A stretch of 64,000 nucleotides of DNA, taken from NCBI GenBank assembly GCA_945638575.1, contig CALZDP010000001.1, positions 62,001-126,000 of the forward strand. The letters run 5' to 3'. The stretch comes from an uncultured Clostridia bacterium (lineage in GTDB: Bacteria; Bacillota; Clostridia; Christensenellales; Borkfalkiaceae). Every line of letters starts with the position of its first letter. Position 1 is the stretch's first letter. The notes under the pieces were generated by a model. The model was not told where the DNA came from and made no database searches. It saw nothing but the letters and a program-made list of their open reading frames with translations. The position numbers were made by a program, and so were the translations under genes. Shown here in pieces: positions 53,573 to 61,200 of this stretch.

Positions 53573-54622
53573 TTATTTTTTTATGCCGGTCAGATAATCG
53601 GTTATAATTTCGCTTGCCTTATCGCCGTAAACGGAGCCGTTACCAAGTTGGGTTTGCGCCTCGGAAACCGCGTCGCTATACAACTTTCCGCCGTAATCGG
53701 TTTCGCCGTCTATAACCGAGTCGCCGTCCTGTCCGGGAGGAACGTTTTTATTATCATCTTCATCGCTCGGCGGTAAATCCCAATGGTCTTGCCATTCTCT
53801 ATTGTCACCGATTTCACCAAACTTCTCGGGATCGCCCGGGACGCCGATGCCGTCACGATATTCGGAACTATCGACAACATTTTTGTCCGGTTCGAAAATC
53901 GCAGTCAAAATCATGTCTCCCTTAACGTTTTCATCTTTACGATAAGGTTCGGTATAACCGTCGGACCACTTTACGAAAGCATAGCCGTAATCTGCAACAA
54001 CCATAACAGCGGAAGCGGATTCGCCTGCTTTTAAAACTTGAGTTTCTTCACCGAAAACGGTACCTGAACCCTCGATAACGTAATAAACGTTGTAATAGGT
54101 ATCGGGAACGGTGTTTATATCTTCTATTATCTGTTTGCCGGATCTAATTACGCCTGCGGAGGACAAAGCGTTTACGGTAATCATACCGCTTCCGAGAAGC
54201 AGTGCGAAAGCCATACCGATACAAAGAGGTATGGAAACCGCAAACTTGATAAGGTTGCTGTTAACGGAAGCGCTCTTTTTGTTAGCGTCCTCACGCTGTA
54301 ACTTAGCAATGAATGAATCATCGTTTTCATATTCCGTCATGGTAATCAACCTTTCCTCAAGGCCTAAACTGTCCAACTTTACAGCCATCTCTTTAGCCTT
54401 AGGCTTGAAAACGGTTTTGTTAAACAGCACTGTCATTCCTGCCGTAACCGCTATGGCAACGGGAATGGTTATCCAATAGGCTTTAACGCCGTAAAACCAA
54501 AAAATAGCGGCAAGTATGACTGCAACGGCAAAACCGACTGTAGTACCCAAAAGTATCGATTTTACTATGCTGTTTTTTTGAAATTTTGCATAATGTTTGT
54601 CAAATGCTTGTTTCGTGTTCAT
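53573..54622 (-). CDS. Membrane protein with divergent InlB repeat, first gene of the MoxR operon
   Basis: A 349-residue protein. Membrane segments are at about 20-45, 49-67 and 127-153. The cytoplasmic linker between them is charged (KPKAKEMAVKLDSLGLEERL). After the third segment the outer part carries one divergent InlB B-repeat (GSGTVFGEETQVLKAGESASAVMVVADYGYAFVKWSDGY, then ILTAIFEP; Flg_new_2-like). An acidic Pro/Asp-rich stretch and a terminal amphipathic segment follow. I know no function for this combination. It follows a consensus promoter, with a 100-base leader, and AAGAGAAG before the ATG. Its position suggests a membrane partner of the MoxR/VWA complex. Confidence 0.72.
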   Translation of the reverse strand: MNTKQAFDKHYAKFQKNSIVKSILLGTTVGFAVAVILAAIFWFYGVKAYWITIPVAIAVTAGMTVLFNKTVFKPKAKEMAVKLDSLGLEERLITMTEYENDDSFIAKLQREDANKKSASVNSNLIKFAVSIPLCIGMAFALLLGSGMITVNALSSAGVIRSGKQIIEDINTVPDTYYNVYYVIEGSGTVFGEETQVLKAGESASAVMVVADYGYAFVKWSDGYTEPYRKDENVKGDMILTAIFEPDKNVVDSSEYRDGIGVPGDPEKFGEIGDNREWQDHWDLPPSDEDDNKNVPPGQDGDSVIDGETDYGGKLYSDAVSEAQTQLGNGSVYGDKASEIITDYLTGIKK

Positions 54623-54713
54623 AAAACTTCTCTTTTCATTAATTTTTTTGATAGTGTTAAGATAAGTGTTTAACTAAAACCAAGATGCCGCAAAAGTGTG
54701 TAGTCAACCCTTT

Positions 54714-54751
54714 TTGTTAACAATTATACTACACTTGTATGCGCCTGTCAA
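54714..54751 (-). promoter_or_regulatory. Consensus sigma-A promoter of the MoxR/VWA operon with overlapping palindrome
   Basis: Minus strand TTGACA (54746-54751), exactly 17 bases, then TATAAT (54723-54728): a perfect match to consensus. The 10-bp palindrome TTGTTAACAA (54714-54723) abuts the -10, and GTGTAGT (54698-54704) with ACTACAC (54728-54734) forms a wider inverted pair. A repressor could act here. Confidence 0.88.
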
Positions 54752-54945
54752 ACATTTATGACAATATTTTTTAAAGAAATGACTGCAAATTTAAGAAAAA
54801 ATGTGAAAAAATTGCTTTTATCATTATAGAGTAAGATAATTTTAATGGGAAAAGTGTTTGTTTGTTGGGCGGATTACCCGACGGAACAATGTGGAATTTA
54901 ACGGTCAGCGTATGGCGACATCCCCCCAATAAGTGCGAGGATAAC

Positions 54946-55003
54946 TCAGAGGCACAACCCCTCTGTCGGCGTTGCCGACATCTCCCCTTGCACAGGGGCG
55001 ACA
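54946..55003. repeat. REP-like intergenic element 1, three consecutive hairpins
   Basis: CAGAGG-CACAACCC-CCTCTG, GTCGGC-GTT-GCCGAC and CCCCT-TGCAC-AGGGG follow one another with almost no gap. The same design, including the TGCAC loop, recurs in element 2. This type of element is familiar from gut Firmicute genomes. Confidence 0.75.
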
Positions 55004-55054
55004 TACGTGGATAGTTCGATGCCCGATAGTATTTGGGCTTACGTAGTAATGGGC

Positions 55055-55083
55055 AAAAAATGCCGATAACGGGCTTATATGCA
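55055..55083 (+). repeat. Copy 3 of the dispersed intergenic repeat
   Basis: AAAAAATGCC-GATAACGGGCTTATATGCA, matching 14 of 15 core bases of copies 1 and 2. Confidence 0.55.
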
Positions 55084-55097
55084 TAGTTTTACCAATC

Positions 55098-55138
55098 CCT
55101 CAGGCACTACGTGCCAGCTCCCTTTGCACAAGGGAGCC
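55098..55138. repeat. REP-like intergenic element 2
   Basis: CCCTCA-GGCAC-TAC-GTGCC then GCTCCCTT-TGCAC-AAGGGAGC. An 8-bp stem with the same TGCAC loop as element 1. Confidence 0.75.
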
Positions 55139-55165
55139 TAATAAGGTCGGTAAAAATTTATATGT

Positions 55166-55199
55166 AAAACGCCGACTCGTGAAACACGGGTCGGCGTTT
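55166..55199 (-). terminator. Probable terminator of the giant LRR gene
   Basis: AAACGCCGACTCGTG-AAA-CACGGGTCGGCGTTT forms a stem of about 15 bp with one G-T pair, 70 bases past the stop. The T-run on the minus strand is only four bases, so strength is uncertain. Confidence 0.65.
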
Positions 55200-55267
55200 G
55201 TTTGTGAAATTATAACTTTACATCTAAGTTACTAAAAACTTTTCAATTAAGTTACAGTTTAATTTAG

Positions 55268-58200
55268 TTAAGCTTCAACATAGTCCCAAATAATATTAGC
55301 GTCACAGTTATAGAACCATACACCGTCTATTTTTGAAGTGTTAAGCGCCCAACCTTTGGAAACAGTGCCATAGAAGCAGAAGCAAATGGTCTGATCTTTC
55401 GTCCAACCGTCGAATGCGCCGTTTCCGACATTTTCAGGAGGTTGTCTGAAAATTATCTTCTTAATGGACGTACAGTTGTTGAAAGCGTTGAAATTTACCT
55501 TGGTAACGTTTTCGGGAATTGTTATCTCGCTAAGAGAGGTACAATCATTAAATGCGTTATTGCCGATATTCGTTAACGATTCGGGTAAAACCACCTTTGT
55601 AAGAGCGGTACAACCACGGAATACAGCGGTAGAAAGTTCGGTAACGCCTTCGGGAACAACGAAAGACTCCAACGAAGTACAATTCTGGAAGATGTACATC
55701 GGTAAAACGGTTAAGTTGTTAGACAAAGTTACGTTTTTAAGACTTGAGCAACCATCAAACATATAAGTGCCTAATGTTGTTACGCTGTCCGGGATAACGA
55801 CGGATTCCAAAGCGGTACAGCCTGCAAACGTGTAGTTTGAAAGTTTGGTAACCCCTTCTTCGATCGTAACGCTTGCAAGACTTTCGCAACCTTTAAACAC
55901 ATAAGTGCCTAAAGTTGTTACGCTTGCGGGTACGGTTACAGATTCAAGTCCGCTTCCGCTGAATGCATAGTTACCGATAGAGGTAAGCGCTTCAGGGAAA
56001 GTAACCGATTTAAGGTTAATAGCGTTCTGGAATACGTAAGTACCGATAGTAGTTAACGTTGAAGGAAGAGTAATAGACTGAATTCCGCTGTTTTGGAAAG
56101 CGTAATTGGTTATCGAAGTAACACCTTCGGGAAGAACGACGTCTTTAAGAGAAGTAGTGTTTCTGAATACGTAAGTCGATGACGTGCCCGTACCGATAGC
56201 GGTTACGCCTTGAGGAATAACTACGGTTTCAAGAGCGGTTGCGCCGTCGAAAGTGTAATTGGGGATTTCGGTTATGCCGTCAGGTAAGGTTACGCTTACG
56301 AGATTTAAGCAGTTTTGGAACATATAGGTACCGAATGCAGTAACGCTGTTCGGGATAACCATAGATTCAAGTCCGCTTCCGCTGAATGCATAGTTGCCGA
56401 TATCCGTTAAGGTTGACGGGAAGTTTACGGTAGTTAATGAGGTACAGCCTTTGAAGGTCTTTGCACCTATGCTCGTAAATCCTTCGCCGAATGTTACTTC
56501 CTTAAGACTTGTGCAGTCTTGGAAGATAGGCGTAGACGCCGACAAAGTGTATTTTGCAGTTGCGCTGGTCGTAAACTGCTTAACCGAACCGGGGATGGTT
56601 ATAGACTTCAAACCGGAACCGCTGAAAGCGTTGTTACCGATATAGGTAAGCGTTTCGGGTAAGGTAATGGTTTCAAGCGATCTGCAATTCTGGAAAGCGT
56701 AATTGCCGATAGCGGTCAAACCTTCGGGAAGGGTTACCTCGGTTACGCACGATAAAGCAAAGGCATAATTCGGTAAACCGGTCATGTCGGAAGGAAGAAC
56801 AACTTTGATATCGCTGCAGCCCATGAACGCATAAGCGCGAATAGTTATACCCATGTTATCGGGAATGGTAACTACGCCGTTATCGCCCTTTAAGCCTGCG
56901 GGATAGCAAATAACTTCGCCCGTCATAGAAACGAGTGCGCCTGAAGTTTCATCTACCATAACGGAAGTATTGCCGTCCGCTACTGTGATAGAGGTAAGAT
57001 TTTGACAATAGCCGAAAGGAGCGTTACCGATGTTTGCCGCGGTAAGTCCCTTAGGAATGGTGTAAGAAGTTGCAGGTGAATAAGCAAAAGCGTTTACACC
57101 TAATAAGGTTACCGTTTCCGGAATATCCATATAAAGACTGTCGCAACTAAAGAAGGCATACCCGCCGATAGCGGTTAATTTACCCTTAAAGGTTACGCTT
57201 TCAAGTCTGTCGCATTCACGGAATACGTTAACGCTTGAACCTATCTTGCATGCAGTTGCGCTTGTACCGAGTTTGGTAACACCCTTAGGAACTTCGATTC
57301 TGATTAAACCGGAATTAAGGAAGGTGTTGGTACCGAGGAAGTTAAGTTTGGAGTTTTCACCGAAGGTTACTTCTTCCAAAGCGGAGCAGTTTTGGAACAT
57401 ATAGTTACCTAATGCAACAACTAAGTCCGGAATAGCAATGGTCTTTAAAGAGGTTGCTGCATCGACTGCAGGCATAGGATTGCTAATTGAAGTGCTGCCG
57501 TTATAATTCGAGAAAACGTAAGTGCCAAACTTATTAAGTTTTGACCCTGCGCCGAAGTTAACGTTTTCCAAAGCGGTACAGCCGGAGAATACGTATTGAT
57601 TAATGGTCGTTACGCTGTCCGGAATATCGATGGAAACAAGACTTGAACAGTCATAGAAGGCATAGTTCGGTATAGTCGTAAGCGCGCCGGTGGGAAGGTT
57701 AACGGAGGTTAAAGAAGTACAACTTTGGAATACTTGAACGCCTAAAGTCTTTAAAGAGGTACCCAAGAATTCAATTTTTTCAAGAGAAGTACAATCACCG
57801 AAAGCCAACTTTTCAACGTTCGTAACAGGTTGAGGTATCTTAATCGAGGTCAACGACGAACAGTGTTGGAAAGCGTTTGCGTTAATCTTTGTAAGTTTTG
57901 TAGCGGCTTCTAAGTTGATAGAAGTAAGATTCTTACAATTTAAGAAAGCGTTTGCGTTAATAGTCGTCAGTTTGGAGCCTTCTTCGATAGTTACGGTAGT
58001 AAGATCCGCACAATCTTTGAAAGCGTCTTTGTCGATTGTCACTACGTTTGCGGGAATGGTAATGCTTGTAATAGCAGAACCCGCGAAAGCGCTTGTCATT
58101 TTTGTAAGTTTGGAACCTTCTTCGAAAGTTACCGTCTTAAGGTTCTTCATATTACTGAAGGAACTTGCATAAAGGTTGGTAACAGACTTGGGAATCACAA

Positions 58201-61200
58201 CGCTTTCGATAAGTTGATTTGCGCCTGCTTCCGCTCCGCCGAAAGTGCTGCCGTAAATGGAAGCAAGTGAAGAATTTCCGTTAGCGTCCTTTGCAAAGGT
58301 AACTTTAGTTAACGTAGGAACGTACTGGAATGCATACGCATCTATCGTTACAACAGAATGAGGAATCGTTAATTCTTCAAGAGCCGTGTGTTGGAATGAG
58401 TATCCGTCTATAAGCGTTAATTTACCATCTTCGGCAAATTCGACTTTAGTTAAGTCATAACAGCCTGCAAATGCATAATCGGATATAGTTTTGACGCTTG
58501 CGGGAATCTTTATCGAAGTAAAACCGGAGCGCATGAACATATACTTGGAAATCGTATCGAAACCTTCGGTATCGGGAAGTACGACTTCAGTAAGATTTAT
58601 ACAGTTTGCAAACGCACTTTCACCGATTGTCTGCAATGCGCTGGGTTTATCGGGAGTGTTTTGGAAGTTGACTTTGGTAAGACCTAAACAACTGTCGAAA
58701 GCACCTGAGCCGATTCTGCCTACCGTGTAAGGAATGGTAACTTCGGTAATTCCGACGTGTGCTTTATAAACATAGGCGGCAATAGCGGTAGTGTCTTCGG
58801 GAATCACAACGTGTCCTTTGGGTGCTGCGCCGTAAAGCAACAAGATTTCTTCACCGGTCTTATTGTAAATGTAAGGCTGACCTTCTTTTGTGGTGAAACT
58901 GTCGTTATCGTCTGCGATAATTATGTTATCGATTGAAGCACAGTCTTCCAATACGTATTCGATATCGGTAACGGATTTAGACAACGTAACGGCGGTAAGG
59001 TTTTTACAACCCTTGAACAATCTACCCTTGCTGGTAGTAGAACCGTCTAAGTTAAGCGCAATAGAATTCTTTACGGATACAGGGAAAGCAAATTCGGAAA
59101 TAGCGGTATATGAAAACGCTTGATAGCCGATAGATTCAATACTGCACATGCCCTTATTTTCACCTTCGGCGTATGTTGCAAAATTAATGGTTGCAAGCGA
59201 AGTACAATTAGCGAATGCCTGATAACCGATAGTTTGTACGGTTGCGGGAATCGTGATGGATTGAAGGGAAAGCAAACCTTTGAAAGCATTGTAACCGATA
59301 GTCTTTAAACCTTCGGGAAGCGCAAGATTGTCAAGTATCTTACAACCGTCAAAACTCGATTTAACGATTTCAAGTTTACTGCCTTTACGGAAGGTCAAAG
59401 TTTCTAATCCTGAGTTATTATTGAAGGCATATTCTACCGATTTAACGCTTGCAGGGATTTCAAGAGTCGTAAGATTGGTCTTTACGCCGCTGTAACCCAT
59501 AGAGAACGTATAGTACAGCGAATAACCTTCTTCAGTAGAAGATTCAGGAAGGTTTTTAACTTCACGTAAGGCTGTACAACCATAGAAAGTGTTATCAAGT
59601 GCGGCACCGTTATCATAACTTGAAATCTTTTTGCCGTCTTTAAGAGTTGACACGCCGTCGCCTACGAATTCTACCGTTTCAAGGGCTTTACAATAATAGA
59701 AAGCGCCTTTACCGATAGTGTCGATAGTAGAAGGAATAGAAACACTCTTTAAGGTGTTATTGTTGGTAGCGCTGCCGCCGCTGCCGCCGCTATAGTAACC
59801 CATTAAATAGGAACCGATTTCTTTAGTTCTTTCGGGGAAGCGAAGTTCTTCGATTTTTGTGTTATAGAACACACCGTAATACCAAGAACCTTCGGAACTG
59901 CCGCTTGATATATCGGCATTGGCAATGGTTAACGGATGGATATAATTGCCTTCGGCATCCTTTTCACTGCCTTCTTTGAAAGTTAAAGAGGTAAGTTTTG
60001 AACAAGACGAGAATGCCATTTTACCAATAGTTTCAACACTGTTGGGAATAGTTACGCTTGTTAGTGAAGAACAAGTGTAGAAAGCCTTTTCGTCAATAAC
60101 GGTTACGGAATCGGGAATAACAACAGATTCGAGCGCTTTGCAGTAATAGAAAGCTTCTTTGCCGATTCTGGTTACCGTGTCGGGAACGGTAACTTTTACA
60201 AGTTCTTCGTTCCAATAAAACATTTTATCCGCGATTTCGGTAAGTCCCTTAGGAAGTTCGATTTCGGTAAGTTCGCTGTTGTAGAATACGCTTTGTCCGA
60301 AAACAAGCGTAGCGCCTTCTTCAATACCTTCGCTGAACATAAGTTTGGTTGCATGTGAATAAGCAAATGCCTTAGGTGCGATATAAGTAACAGTCTTAGG
60401 TGCGTCAATCGTACCCGTCTTGCCGCTGGGGCAGTAAACGAGGGTTGCAAGTGCACCGTCTTCGTTCTTTTCGTATAAAAGACCGTTATATGACGCATAT
60501 TTGGGGTTTGCTTCCGCAACAACGATTTCGCTTATATCAGCAGAAGAGGTCGCCGGGAACATATTAAAGATGTCCATCTTTAAAGTGGAATCATAGCCGT
60601 ATTTAACGGTTACAAGGGTTGAAGGCAAGTAAACGGTAACTAAATCGAAACAGGAAGCAAATAATTCGGAACCAACTTCGACAGTCCTTTCGGGAAGAGC
60701 GATTTCGGTAAGAATACTGCAGTTTTTAAATACCGCTTCGCCTAAAACCAAATCCTCCGTTCCGCCGGCTTCGAATTCGACGTATTTAAGGGATTTGCAA
60801 CCGACGAAAGCGTTATCGCCTATCGTTTTAACGTTTTTACCGATGGTAACGCCGGTAAGACCGTTTCTGTCTCTGAAAACGTTTGCGCCGATGTTCGTTA
60901 CCGTTTCGGGCGTGGTGTATGCGCCTTGTTTTTCGGCAGGATAGAACAATACGGAAACGATTGCTTTATCATAAACGACGTTGTCTAAAACAGCGTAGTT
61001 CGGGTTGTCGGGATCTACTTCAACCTCTGCAAGTTTAATACCGAATACGCCGGAAATTTCGATTGCGCCGGTATTTTTGCCGATGTTAAGGGTAGTTACA
61101 TAGTAAGTAAAGTTACTTACAATACCTGCAGTGTTGTATCCGAAAGCGCCGGTCTGGAAGTCTGCACAGTTTACGGAATTAAGGTTTACCGTAACAAGAT

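Larger units (their letters stand above)
54623..55267. other. 645-base spacer with promoter, repeats and terminator
   Basis: No gene is supported here. From left to right it holds the MoxR-operon promoter, a region without recognised signal (54780-54940), two REP-like hairpin elements, the third copy of the dispersed GATAACGG repeat and the terminator of the giant LRR gene. Confidence 0.8.

Noticed and set aside
54714-54723. TTGTTAACAA as a Rex operator half-site pair
   Set aside because: The halves are fused without the 4-base spacer, and the operon has no redox genes; kept only as a generic palindrome.
54771-55004. 77-residue minus-strand ORF
   Set aside because: It lies over the REP-like hairpins, and its Cys/Arg-rich sequence reflects repeat composition; no ribosome binding site is seen.
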